DNA of 8,000 nucleotides from Clostridia bacterium (GCA_900765095.1 CAAFRB010000018.1:1-8000), one strand, 5' to 3'. Positions 1-6,760 are shown, counted from the stretch's first letter. Made by a program: numbers and translations. Notes: generated from the sequence alone by a model not told the origin.

Positions 1-1
1 C

Positions 2-952
2 CACACGTCTGAAACGACTGTATCAGTTGTTCCTTTGCCAAGTGATGATATGAAAGGCAGAATAATTGGTCGTGAAGGAAGAAACATAAAGATGCTAGAA
101 ACTTTAACAGGAATTGACCTTATCATTGATGACACACCAGAAGCAGTTATTTTATCAGGCTTTGATCCTATTAGACGTGAAGTTGCAAGAATTGCCTTGG
201 AATCACTAGTTACAGATGGAAGAATACATCCTGCTAGAATAGAGGAATCTGTTGAAAAGGCAAAGGAAGAATTGGAAGACATTATAAAAGAAGAAGGAGA
301 AACAGCTTCATTAGAAACAGGTGTAATTGGATTACATCCAGATGTAATAAAACTAATAGGAAAATTAAAGTACAGGACAAGTTATGGACAAAATGTGTTG
401 AACCATTCTATAGAGGTTTCACAATTGGCTGGAATAATGGCTGAGGAATTGGGCATAGATTCGAAACTTGCCAAAAGAGCTGGACTTTTACATGATATAG
501 GTAAAGCAATAGACCATGAAATAGAAGGTACACACGTTGAAATTGGTGTTGATATACTAAAAAGGTATAAAGAAAACGATGCTGTTATCAACGCAGTACA
601 AGCTCACCATGGTGATGTTGAACCTAAAACAATGGAAGCAGTTCTTGTACAGGCTGCTGATGCTATATCAGCTTCAAGACCTGGTGCAAGAAGAGAAACA
701 CTTGAAGCGTATATAAAAAGACTTGAAAAACTTGAAGAAATTGCTGATTCTTTCGATGGCGTTGAAAAATCATTTGCAATTCAAGCTGGTCGCGAGATTA
801 GAATAATGGTAAAACCAGAATACATTGATGACGACAAGATGGTTTTAGTAGCAAGAGATATTGCTAAGAGAATAGAAGAAGAAATGGATTATCCAGGACA
901 AATAAAAGTAAATGTTGTCAGAGAAACAAGAGCTATAGAATACGCAAAATAA
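2..952 (+). CDS. rny: Ribonuclease Y, C-terminal part (5' end outside window)
   Basis: RNase Y is a membrane-anchored endoribonuclease that starts mRNA decay in many Firmicutes. The frame is open to the window edge, leaving 316 residues of a family usually near 520, so the N-terminal membrane helix and coiled coil are missing. The fragment opens inside the KH RNA-binding domain (residues ~1-70), with the GxxG loop visible as RIIGREGRNIK (20-30). An HD phosphohydrolase domain follows (~130-225): the metal ligands are H135 (in VLNHS), the H164-D165 pair in LLHDIGK, and D220 in the AADAISASRPGAR block. The C-terminal ~90 residues match the conserved family tail. A TTG at 35 is an internal codon, not the start. 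ymdB follows, as in Bacillus, but an intrinsic terminator lies between them. Identification is very secure. Confidence 0.97.
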   Translation, partial: HTSETTVSVVPLPSDDMKGRIIGREGRNIKMLETLTGIDLIIDDTPEAVILSGFDPIRREVARIALESLVTDGRIHPARIEESVEKAKEELEDIIKEEGETASLETGVIGLHPDVIKLIGKLKYRTSYGQNVLNHSIEVSQLAGIMAEELGIDSKLAKRAGLLHDIGKAIDHEIEGTHVEIGVDILKRYKENDAVINAVQAHHGDVEPKTMEAVLVQAADAISASRPGARRETLEAYIKRLEKLEEIADSFDGVEKSFAIQAGREIRIMVKPEYIDDDKMVLVARDIAKRIEEEMDYPGQIKVNVVRETRAIEYAK

Positions 953-953
953 T

Positions 954-970
954 TATAATGAGATGAACTA
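954..970 (+). repeat. 17-nt direct repeat, copy 1 (end of rny)
   Basis: TATAATGAGATGAACTA occurs here, just after the rny stop codon, and again at 7496-7512. In this copy it includes the left arm of the rny terminator stem. Confidence 0.8.
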
Positions 971-994
971 TAAAATGGTTCATCTTATTTTTTT
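957..994 (+). terminator. Intrinsic terminator of rny
   Basis: AGATGAAC (961-968) and GTTCATCT (978-985) form a perfect 8-bp stem with a 9-base loop, extendable by a G-T and A-T pairs at the base. A run of seven T (988-994) overlaps the base of the extended stem. It starts right after the rny stop codon. Confidence 0.85.
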
Positions 995-1042
995 GTTTCT
1001 CTTACTATTGCATAAAAACATTTAATTTAATAAAAATACATA

Positions 1043-1073
1043 TAGACAAAATTCATAAATAGAAATATATTAT
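1043..1073 (+). promoter_or_regulatory. Possible sigma-A promoter of ymdB
   Basis: TAGACA (1043-1048) is followed after 17 bases by TATATT (1066-1071), with an overlapping TATTAT at 1068-1073. It lies downstream of the rny terminator and 40-50 bases upstream of the ymdB start, so position and sequence both fit. In such A+T-rich DNA, -10-like hexamers are common, hence moderate confidence. Confidence 0.4.
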
Positions 1074-1115
1074 AGAAAGTAGAAGAAGTTATTAATTATG
1101 AAGGGAGAAGAATAG

Positions 1116-1892
1116 ATGAAAATATTAGTTGTTGGCGATGTAGTTGGTAAACCAGGAGTTAATGCTGTAAAGACTAAATTACCTATGTTGAAAGATAAAT
1201 ATTCAGCAGACATTGTCATAGTAAACGGTGAGAATTCAGCAGATGGAATGGGAATAACAAGAAATATATTAGAAACTCTTTATGATGCTGGTGCAAATGT
1301 TGTTACAATGGGAAATCACACTTGGGGAAAAAAGGATATATTTTCTTTTATAGACGAAGAAAAAAATTTAATACGACCAGCAAATTATCCTGAGGGGCTT
1401 CCTGGTCATGGCTCAACAATCATTAATTGCAAAGATAAGAAAGTTGGAGTAATAGACTTAATAGGAAGAGTAAATGTTGGTGGAACATTTGACTCACCTT
1501 TTGAAAAAGCAGATGAGGAAATAGAAAAACTAAAAAAAGATGGAGCAGATTTTATAATAATTGAAATACATGCAGAAGCGACGGCTGAAAAAATAGCATT
1601 GGCATACTATTTAAAAGAAAAAGCTAACATAGTCTATGGCACACACACACATGTACAAACAGCAGACGAAAAAATATATTCGACTGGAATGGGCTATATA
1701 ACAGACATAGGAATGACAGGTCCTGCTAATTCGATAATAGGTATGGAACCATCAGCAGCGTTAAAAAGATTTTTGACACAAATACCAGAGCGTTATGCGT
1801 GCGCTCAAGGAGAAGAAATGTTAAATGCAGTTGTATTTACCATTGATGAAATAAGTCGAAAGGTGACAGATATAGAGAGAATAAGTCTATAA
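1116..1892 (+). CDS. ymdB: YmdB-family metallophosphoesterase (2',3'-cyclic nucleotide phosphodiesterase, TIGR00282)
   Basis: This is a calcineurin-like phosphoesterase of the YmdB/TIGR00282 family. In Bacillus subtilis YmdB hydrolyses 2',3'-cyclic nucleotides and influences the choice between biofilm and motility. The 258 residues are about full length. Dimetal ligands are in place: D8 (VVGDVVG), E39 and N40 (NGEN), N67 and H68 (GNHTW), H152 (IHAEATAE) and H177/H179 (GTHTHVQTAD). The ITDIGMTGP block, typical of the family, is at about residues 195-203. The region around H152 reads EIHAEATAE where I recall DFHAEATSE in B. subtilis, a conservative change. The start is supported by AAGGGAG at 1101-1107. 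There is no signal peptide, so the protein should be cytoplasmic. RNase Y upstream and spoVS downstream reproduce the conserved rny-ymdB-spoVS order, although a terminator follows each of the first two genes here. Confidence 0.95.
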   Translation: MKILVVGDVVGKPGVNAVKTKLPMLKDKYSADIVIVNGENSADGMGITRNILETLYDAGANVVTMGNHTWGKKDIFSFIDEEKNLIRPANYPEGLPGHGSTIINCKDKKVGVIDLIGRVNVGGTFDSPFEKADEEIEKLKKDGADFIIIEIHAEATAEKIALAYYLKEKANIVYGTHTHVQTADEKIYSTGMGYITDIGMTGPANSIIGMEPSAALKRFLTQIPERYACAQGEEMLNAVVFTIDEISRKVTDIERISL

Positions 1893-1914
1893 ATGTTGAT
1901 ATATAGCACTTTAT

Positions 1915-1938
1915 AAGGAACGATTCCTTCATTTTTTT
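1915..1938 (+). terminator. Probable weak intrinsic terminator of ymdB
   Basis: AAGGAA (1915-1920) pairs with TTCCTT (1924-1929) around a 3-base loop. Two bases later comes a run of seven T (1932-1938). The stem is short and A+T-rich, so termination may be partial and leave some read-through into spoVS. Confidence 0.5.
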
Positions 1939-1945
1939 ATTAAAA

Positions 1946-1977
1946 TTACTGGATTTTTTTGGAAATCTTTATATAAT
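1946..1977 (+). promoter_or_regulatory. Possible promoter of spoVS
   Basis: A perfect TATAAT lies at 1972-1977, about 40 bases before the spoVS start, but no good TTGACA is found at 16-18 bases upstream. The best hexamer nearby is TTACTG (1946-1951), with a 20-base gap. The stretch from 1950 (TGGATTTT) is loosely like a sigma-H -35 element. B. subtilis spoVS is sigma-H dependent, but I see no clear GAAT-type -10, so the sigma factor is unresolved. Confidence 0.33.
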
Positions 1978-2018
1978 TTATAGTGTAGTAATTAATAAAA
2001 AAATTAAGGAGGAACAAA

Positions 2019-2279
2019 ATGGATATTTTAAAAATTTCAACAAAATCAAACCCTAATTCTGTAGCAGGGGCAATAGCAGGTTTAATAAAAGAGAAAGGCA
2101 AGGCAGAGATGCAAGCTATAGGAGCAGGTGCATTGAACCAAGCAATAAAAGCAATAGCTATTGCAAGAGGTTTTGTAGCACCATCTGGTGTAGACCTAAT
2201 ATGTATTCCTGCATTCACAGAAGTGAAAATTGAGGATGATGAAAGAACGGGTATCAAATTGTGTGTTGAGCCTAGATAA
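2019..2279 (+). CDS. spoVS: Stage V sporulation protein S
   Basis: SpoVS is a small Alba-like protein needed for normal stage V (coat and cortex) progression in Bacillus sporulation. It is widespread in spore formers and also occurs in some other bacteria. The 86 residues equal the family length. Nearly the whole sequence matches the B. subtilis protein as I remember it, including KSNPNSVAGAIAG (9-21), the central IGAGALNQAIKAIAIARGF block and PSGVDLICIPAFTEV, ending in the conserved KLCVEPR. The start is fixed by a very strong RBS, AAGGAGGA at 2006-2013. It is the third member of the rny-ymdB-spoVS group. Together with the rest of the window it suggests a spore-forming host, although SpoVS alone does not prove sporulation. 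Confidence 0.97.
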   Translation: MDILKISTKSNPNSVAGAIAGLIKEKGKAEMQAIGAGALNQAIKAIAIARGFVAPSGVDLICIPAFTEVKIEDDERTGIKLCVEPR

Positions 2280-2316
2280 AATACAATTGAAGAAAATTCA
2301 TTTAAAATATATAAGA

Positions 2317-2338
2317 ATGGCCATTTAAAAATGTCCAT
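2317..2338 (+). repeat. Imperfect hairpin in the spoVS 3' region
   Basis: ATGGCCAT (2317-2324) and ATGTCCAT (2331-2338) can pair around a 6-base loop with one C-T mismatch. No T run follows, so this is not a terminator. It could be an mRNA-stabilising structure or chance. Confidence 0.3.
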
Positions 2339-2430
2339 ACAAGAAAGCTGGGATTTAAAAACTTCAAACATTACTCTAGCAAGAGCTTTTAACTGAAAAT
2401 ATTTCACATAAATTTTATACAAATTAAAAA

Positions 2431-2469
2431 GGATTTGCATCATTACAACATGGTGCAAATCTATTTTTT
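2431..2469 (+). terminator. Intrinsic terminator downstream of spoVS
   Basis: GATTTGCATCAT (2432-2443) pairs with ATGGTGCAAATC (2450-2461) over 12 bp, including one G-T wobble, around a 6-base loop. A run of six T follows at 2464-2469. It lies ~150 bases beyond the spoVS stop, leaving an unusually long 3' untranslated region. It separates spoVS from the solute-binding protein gene. Confidence 0.85.
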
Positions 2470-2487
2470 ATACTTTTCTTTTTTCTC

Positions 2488-2516
2488 TTGCTTTTATAAA
2501 AGTAATATAATAGAAT
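2488..2516 (+). promoter_or_regulatory. Possible sigma-A promoter of the solute-binding protein gene
   Basis: TTGCTT (2488-2493) and TAGAAT (2511-2516) are separated by exactly 17 bases, directly after the spoVS terminator and ~28 bases before the start codon. An overlapping TATAAT (2506-2511) is a better -10 by sequence but lacks a good -35. Either way a promoter here is plausible. Confidence 0.5.
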
Positions 2517-2543
2517 TACCTTGTGTTATGAGGAGAAATAAAT

Positions 2544-4112
2544 ATGAGAAAAGTGTTATTGTTTTTTATTATAATTGGAATAGTCGTTGGAATAATTATA
2601 GGAGCAAGAGCACCACAAACAAAAGAAGAAAATTTAGAACATTCTAGTGGAGATATCGAAAACACAAATGTGAATCTTAGCAAAATAAGCTTAGCTCTTC
2701 CAGAGATAGATACATTGAATCCGTTAAGAACAAATAATTCATACTTAGCGGATATACTAAAACTTGTGTACGAACCATTAGTATCTTTTGATGAGAAAAA
2801 TCAAATTGAGCCATCACTAGCATTGAATTGGGCACAAAGAGATGATTTAACTTGGATTATAAAGTTGAGAGAAAATGTTTCATTCCATGCTGGAGAAAAA
2901 TTTACAGCTAATGATGTTAAATACACTATTGAAAAAATATTGAACGGAAAAATAACTTCAAAATACCTAGCGAATGTAGCGAATATCGCTAAAGTAGACA
3001 TTATAGATGAAGATACGTTATCAATATCGCTAAATTCAAAAGATCCGTACTTCCCATCAAAATTAACATTTCCAATAATACCAGAGTACTATTTTAAAAA
3101 TGACGGAATTATGGACGAAGAAAAAGCAAATAGACCAATCGGAACAGGCTCATACCAATACAGTTCATCAGACGAAAATATGATAGAATTGACATTTAAT
3201 AAGAATTGGTGGAAGAGTAATTCTGCAAGATTAGAAACTATACAACTTAAAAAGTATTCTACATACAATGAAGCTATAAAAGCATTTAAATCATCAGACA
3301 TAGACATGATATTTACGACAATATATAATTGGAAAGAAAAATTCGGATTTATAGGAGTGAATTCCTACATGTTCGAATCATCCGAATATGAAACTATAAT
3401 TCCAAACACAACGAAAGAATCTTTAAGCGAACACTCTGTGAGAATGGCAATTATGAGTGCGATTAATAGAGAAAATATAGTAGCAAATGTTTATAAAGGA
3501 AATGCTTTTATTGCAGATACACCAATAGCTTTAAACTCTTTGTATGCTATAATGAATACAGAATATGATACTGAAAAAGCCAAACAACTATTAATAAATG
3601 CTGGTTGGATTCAAGCAAAAAATGGTTGGAGTAAAAATGGAAAGACACTTGCATATACACTAATTGTTCAAAAAGAAGATGCTGAAAAAGTGAGTATAGC
3701 CAATCAAATAAAGCAAGACTTAGCAGAAATACAAATAAAAATTACAATAAATGAATTGACACAAACTGCATTTAATGAACGAATAAAGAATGGAAACTTT
3801 GATTTAGCATTAGCAACACTAGATATAAAAAATGAATACCAGATTCAAGACATAGTATCAACAGGCAATCAATATAATTATGCTAGATATAGCGACGAAA
3901 AAATGGATGCGATTATCAACTTGATGAGAAACTCGGAAGGAGATGTATACGCAAGCAATATGGAAACTTTTAGACAACATTTCAGAAGTGAGATGCCTTA
4001 CATAGGATTGTGTTACAAAGCTAATATTATACTTACAAACAAAAGCATAAAAGGAGAATATCAAGGAACAGATTTTAATCCATATAGAAATATAAGAAAT
4101 TTTTGCAAATAA
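2544..4112 (+). CDS. Family 5 extracellular solute-binding protein (SBP_bac_5), orphan, N-terminally anchored
   Basis: The protein belongs to the dipeptide/oligopeptide/nickel-binding cluster of ABC-importer receptors. Family blocks in order: YEPLVSFD (76-83) with PSLALNWA (90-97), TWIIKLRENVSFHAGEKF (103-120) with TANDVKYTIE, RPIGTGSYQ (197-205), a VRMAIMSAINRENI block (299-312), and YDTEKAKQLLINAGW (341-355). At 522 residues it is full length. The N-terminus is MRK followed by a hydrophobic helix (~4-21), then a polar, Asn/Glu-rich linker to ~45. There is no lipobox cysteine, which is unusual for a Firmicute receptor of this family. A proline after the GARA stretch argues against clean signal peptidase I cleavage there, so a membrane-tethered extracytoplasmic protein is likely. 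AGGAGA at 2531-2536 supports the start. No permease or ATPase gene adjoins it, so the ligand is unknown; it may share a transporter encoded elsewhere or act as a sensor. Confidence 0.88.
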   Translation: MRKVLLFFIIIGIVVGIIIGARAPQTKEENLEHSSGDIENTNVNLSKISLALPEIDTLNPLRTNNSYLADILKLVYEPLVSFDEKNQIEPSLALNWAQRDDLTWIIKLRENVSFHAGEKFTANDVKYTIEKILNGKITSKYLANVANIAKVDIIDEDTLSISLNSKDPYFPSKLTFPIIPEYYFKNDGIMDEEKANRPIGTGSYQYSSSDENMIELTFNKNWWKSNSARLETIQLKKYSTYNEAIKAFKSSDIDMIFTTIYNWKEKFGFIGVNSYMFESSEYETIIPNTTKESLSEHSVRMAIMSAINRENIVANVYKGNAFIADTPIALNSLYAIMNTEYDTEKAKQLLINAGWIQAKNGWSKNGKTLAYTLIVQKEDAEKVSIANQIKQDLAEIQIKITINELTQTAFNERIKNGNFDLALATLDIKNEYQIQDIVSTGNQYNYARYSDEKMDAIINLMRNSEGDVYASNMETFRQHFRSEMPYIGLCYKANIILTNKSIKGEYQGTDFNPYRNIRNFCK

Positions 4113-4123
4113 GAATATTTTTC

Positions 4124-4152
4124 TTGACAATAGAGAACAAGTGTTCTACAAT
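4124..4152 (+). promoter_or_regulatory. Sigma-A promoter of recA
   Basis: A perfect TTGACA (4124-4129) is separated by 17 bases from TACAAT (4147-4152), about 40 bases upstream of the recA GTG. The -35 begins only 12 bases after the stop codon of the preceding gene. It is among the best promoters in the window, and its spacer contains a LexA box. Confidence 0.9.
4134..4147 (+). promoter_or_regulatory. LexA (SOS) operator in the recA promoter
   Basis: AGAACAAGTGTTCT is a perfect 6-bp inverted repeat with a 2-bp centre. It contains GAAC-N4-GTTC, the core of the Gram-positive LexA box (CGAAC-N4-GTTCG). It fills the spacer between the -35 and -10, its last base being the first base of the -10, so bound LexA would block RNA polymerase. 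recA is a standard LexA target, so sequence, position and gene agree. Confidence 0.9.
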
Positions 4153-4191
4153 TTAAAATGTAGTAAATGAGAATTAAGAGGAGGTTTTATT

Positions 4192-5292
4192 GTGGCAGAA
4201 AATAAGAAAAGTGCTGTACAAACAGAAAATAAAAAAGTTATAAATGAAGAAAAGAAAAAAGCTTTAGAGGTTGCACTAGGACAAATTGAGAAACAATTTG
4301 GAAAAGGCGCAGTAATGAAATTAGGCGAGAATACTCATACTACTGTGGATGTTATACCTACAGGAGCATTGAGTTTGGATATAGCGTTAGGAATTGGAGG
4401 AGTTCCAAGAGGAAGAATAGTTGAGGTATTTGGTCCAGAATCTTCTGGTAAGACAACTGTTGCATTACACATGATAGCAGAGGCACAAAAAATGGGTGGA
4501 GAAGCAGCGTTTATAGATGCAGAGCATGCTTTAGATCCTGTGTATGCTAAAAATTTAGGAGTTGATATCGATAACTTAATAGTTGCACAGCCAGATACTG
4601 GTGAGCAAGCACTTGAAATTGCAGAAGCACTGGTAAGAAGCGGTGCAATAGACATAATAGTCGTAGACTCAGTTGCAGCACTAGTTCCAAAAGCTGAAAT
4701 AGATGGGGATATGGGCGATTCACATGTAGGTTTACAAGCAAGACTTATGTCACAAGCATTAAGAAAATTAACTGGTGTCTTAAACAAATCAAATACAGTT
4801 GCAATATTTATAAACCAATTAAGAGAAAAGGTTGGAGTAATGTTTGGAAATCCAGAAGTTACTCCAGGAGGACGTGCACTTAAATTCTATTCATCAGTAA
4901 GACTAGATGTAAGAAGAGTAGAAACATTAAAAGTAAATGGAGAAATGATAGGAAACAGAACAAAAGTAAAAGTAGTAAAAAATAAGGTTGCACCTCCTTT
5001 TAGAGAAGCAGAATTTGATATAATGTATGGAGAAGGTATATCGAAGGAAGGTAATATACTTGATGTAGCAGTCAGCCTTGACATAGTTGAAAAATCAGGA
5101 GCATGGTTTAGTTACAACGGTGAAAGGATTGGACAAGGCCGTGATAACGTAAAGCAATATTTGAAAAATAATCCAAAAGTAAGAGATGAAATAGAAGCAA
5201 AAGTAAGAGCCAATATAGCTAAAGCATTTGACAAAACATTAACAGAAGAACTAGAAATAGGAAACGAAGAAGTAGAAGAAAGCGAAGAATAA
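4192..5292 (+). CDS. recA: Recombinase RecA
   Basis: RecA is the ATP-dependent strand-exchange protein of homologous recombination; its filament also triggers LexA self-cleavage. All core motifs are present: Walker A GPESSGKT (81-88), the catalytic glutamate E111 in FIDAEHALDP, Walker B IIVVDS (155-160), loop L1 around VPKAEIDGDMGDSHVG (165-180), and loop L2 from INQLREKVGVMFGNPEVTPGG (208-227). Length is 366 residues. The start is GTG at 4192, supported by AGAGGAGG at 4177-4184. This gives a lysine-rich N-terminal extension of roughly 15-20 residues relative to E. coli RecA before the ALGQIEKQFGKGA block. The C-terminus ends in an acidic tail (from ~353), the typical autoregulatory element. 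recX starts 19 bases after the stop, indicating one transcript under the LexA-controlled promoter. Confidence 0.99.
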   Translation: MAENKKSAVQTENKKVINEEKKKALEVALGQIEKQFGKGAVMKLGENTHTTVDVIPTGALSLDIALGIGGVPRGRIVEVFGPESSGKTTVALHMIAEAQKMGGEAAFIDAEHALDPVYAKNLGVDIDNLIVAQPDTGEQALEIAEALVRSGAIDIIVVDSVAALVPKAEIDGDMGDSHVGLQARLMSQALRKLTGVLNKSNTVAIFINQLREKVGVMFGNPEVTPGGRALKFYSSVRLDVRRVETLKVNGEMIGNRTKVKVVKNKVAPPFREAEFDIMYGEGISKEGNILDVAVSLDIVEKSGAWFSYNGERIGQGRDNVKQYLKNNPKVRDEIEAKVRANIAKAFDKTLTEELEIGNEEVEESEE

Positions 5293-5311
5293 TTTTGCGT
5301 AGAGGTCAGAT

Positions 5312-5740
5312 ATGATTATAGACGATAAACTAATGAGATATGTTGTTTTTAAAAAAAGAACAGAAATGGAAATAAGACAAAAATGTAAACGATTAGAATA
5401 TAATGAAGAATACATAAAAGAGATTATTCAATATTTATCAGAAAATGAATATATAGACGATGTCAAATATGTAGAAAAGTACATAAATAACATATTAAAA
5501 CTAAAGAAATCATCGATATTCGAGATGAAAATGGATTTGTTAAGACGAGGAATAAAAGAAAACTATATAGACGATTATGTAGAGTCACATCAAGAAGAAT
5601 TAGAAAAATTCGAGAAAGATTCCGCAAAACAAATAGTAAGGAAAAAGATACAGATCACAGAAATTGAAAAGATAAAAAGATACTTAAAAGGAAAAGGTTA
5701 TTCATATAGTAGCATTTCAGAAGCGATTGACAATGAATAA
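5312..5740 (+). CDS. recX: Regulatory protein RecX
   Basis: RecX binds RecA filaments and modulates, usually inhibits, recombinase activity. The 142 residues are compact, nearer to E. coli RecX (~166) than to the ~264-residue B. subtilis protein. Three tandem three-helix repeats can be traced: ~5-50 (RTEMEIRQKCKRLEYNEEYI, then LSENEYIDD), ~51-95 (KSSIFEMKMDLLRRGIKENY) and ~100-142 (a run with KIKRYLKGKGYSYSSISEAI). The pattern of a helix, then xGY or xYID and a basic face fits the family, although overall similarity is low. The RBS is modest (AGAGG at 5301-5305). Position 19 bases after recA strongly supports the call. There is no terminator after it, so transcription probably continues into the purine nucleoside phosphorylase gene 61 bases on. 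Confidence 0.9.
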   Translation: MIIDDKLMRYVVFKKRTEMEIRQKCKRLEYNEEYIKEIIQYLSENEYIDDVKYVEKYINNILKLKKSSIFEMKMDLLRRGIKENYIDDYVESHQEELEKFEKDSAKQIVRKKIQITEIEKIKRYLKGKGYSYSSISEAIDNE

Positions 5741-5801
5741 CTTTTGCCGGATAATAAATCATATAGAAACAAACGAAAAATAAACAATACGGAGGTATAA
5801 A

Positions 5802-6677
5802 ATGAGGGATATATTGCTACAAGCATCTGAAGCAGCTAGATATATTTTAGAAAAAACGAGTGTAAGACCAAGGATTGCTGTGATATTAGGTTCTGGATTA
5901 GGTGGGCTTGCGGACGAAGTAACTGATGAAAGAATCGAGATACCATATTCTGAAATTCCAAACTTTAAAATACCAACTGTAGCAGGACATAGCGGGAAGA
6001 TGATATTAGGAAAAATATACGATAAAGATGTCATAATAATGCAAGGACGCCTTCATTATTATGAAGGATACGATATGATTGACGTTACTTTCCCAATACG
6101 TGTTTTTGCACTACTTGGAGTTAGAGAACTTATAGTATCAAATGCAGCAGGAGGTATAAATAAGAAATTCAACCCTACAGATATAATGCTCATAACAGAT
6201 CATATAAATGTATCTGGAATATCTCCTTTAAGAGGAAAAAATGAAGAAGGTTTTGGAGATAGGTTTCCAGATATGTCAGAAGCATACTCAATGAGATTGA
6301 GAGAAATCGCTAAAAAAGCAACAGATTTCAATGAGGATGATATAAATCTAAAAGACAAGATATTTGGAATAAAAAACGACTTTAATTCGAAAATAGAATT
6401 AAAAGAGGGAGTATATGCATACATGACTGGCCCTCAATATGAAACGCCTGCAGAAATAAAAATGTTAGAAACTATTGGTGCAGACGCTGTTGGAATGTCA
6501 ACCGTACCAGAAGTTATAATTGCAAACCATATAGGAATAGAAGTATTAGGAATATCATGTATAACAAATGTTACTGGAGCTGGCAAAGTTCAAAGCCATG
6601 AAGAGGTAATAGAAAATGCGGACAGAGCTGCACAAAAACTAGAAAGACTAGTAATGAGAATAATAAGAATGATGTAA
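5802..6677 (+). CDS. punA: Purine nucleoside phosphorylase, trimeric (PNP/MTAP) type
   Basis: The enzyme splits purine (deoxy)ribonucleosides with phosphate into base and (deoxy)ribose-1-phosphate, a cytoplasmic salvage reaction. Family motifs are the phosphate-binding ILGSGLGGLA (28-37), GHSG (62-65), the QGRLHYYEG block (81-89, catalytic-type H85), SNAAGGIN (113-120), FPDMSEAY (155-162), GPQYETPAE (210-218, base-contacting glutamate E214), VGMSTVPEVI (230-239) and SCITN (252-256, base-contacting N256). At 291 residues it is about 20 longer than B. subtilis PupG as I remember it; the excess is a charged segment at ~176-198, just before GVYAYMTGP. The loop after N256 is about two residues shorter than usual. 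GGAGGT at 5791-5796 fixes the start. I see no promoter between recX and this gene, so it probably shares the recA transcript. Confidence 0.95.
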   Translation: MRDILLQASEAARYILEKTSVRPRIAVILGSGLGGLADEVTDERIEIPYSEIPNFKIPTVAGHSGKMILGKIYDKDVIIMQGRLHYYEGYDMIDVTFPIRVFALLGVRELIVSNAAGGINKKFNPTDIMLITDHINVSGISPLRGKNEEGFGDRFPDMSEAYSMRLREIAKKATDFNEDDINLKDKIFGIKNDFNSKIELKEGVYAYMTGPQYETPAEIKMLETIGADAVGMSTVPEVIIANHIGIEVLGISCITNVTGAGKVQSHEEVIENADRAAQKLERLVMRIIRMM

Positions 6678-6693
6678 AACATACATTTACTTA

Positions 6694-6730
6694 GTAAGGG
6701 TTGATTTCCTTAATCAACCCTTACGATTTT
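6694..6730 (+). terminator. Strong hairpin terminator after punA
   Basis: GTAAGGGTTGATT (6694-6706) and AATCAACCCTTAC (6712-6724) form a perfect 13-bp stem with a 5-base loop. Only four T (6727-6730) follow after GA, so the stem is very strong but the U tract is weak; some read-through to scpA is possible. Confidence 0.8.
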
Positions 6731-6760
6731 GCATTATAAAACTTTCGGAAAGGCGAGAAA

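Noticed and set aside
1098..1115. Five-codon ATG...TAG frame ending just before the ymdB start, a possible leader peptide
   Set aside because: It contains the ymdB RBS itself and has none of its own; most simply a chance frame.
1946..2458. Antisense open frame of 170 codons across spoVS and both flanks
   Set aside because: It overlaps an unmistakable spoVS on the other strand and runs through a terminator stem and the spoVS promoter region. It has no recognisable protein motif or RBS.
2435..2647. Small + strand open frame overlapping the start of the solute-binding protein gene
   Set aside because: It starts in a terminator stem and is out of frame with the well-supported gene at 2544; no motif.
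4111..4125. Small AAGAA/TTCTT hairpin after the solute-binding protein gene, as a possible terminator
   Set aside because: It is only a 5-bp A-T-rich stem, has no T run after it and overlaps the recA -35 element.
4146..4163. CTACA/TGTAG inverted repeat around the recA -10
   Set aside because: Only 5-bp arms with a mismatched interior; the LexA palindrome beside it already explains regulation.
4335..4787. Antisense open frame of 150 codons inside recA
   Set aside because: It is a shadow of the highly conserved recA core; the composition is a Ser/Ala-rich mirror of recA codons with no family signature.
6712..6740. Promoter for scpA with TATAAA at 6735-6740
   Set aside because: The -35 position falls in the terminator stem and reads AATCAA or TAATCA, a poor match.
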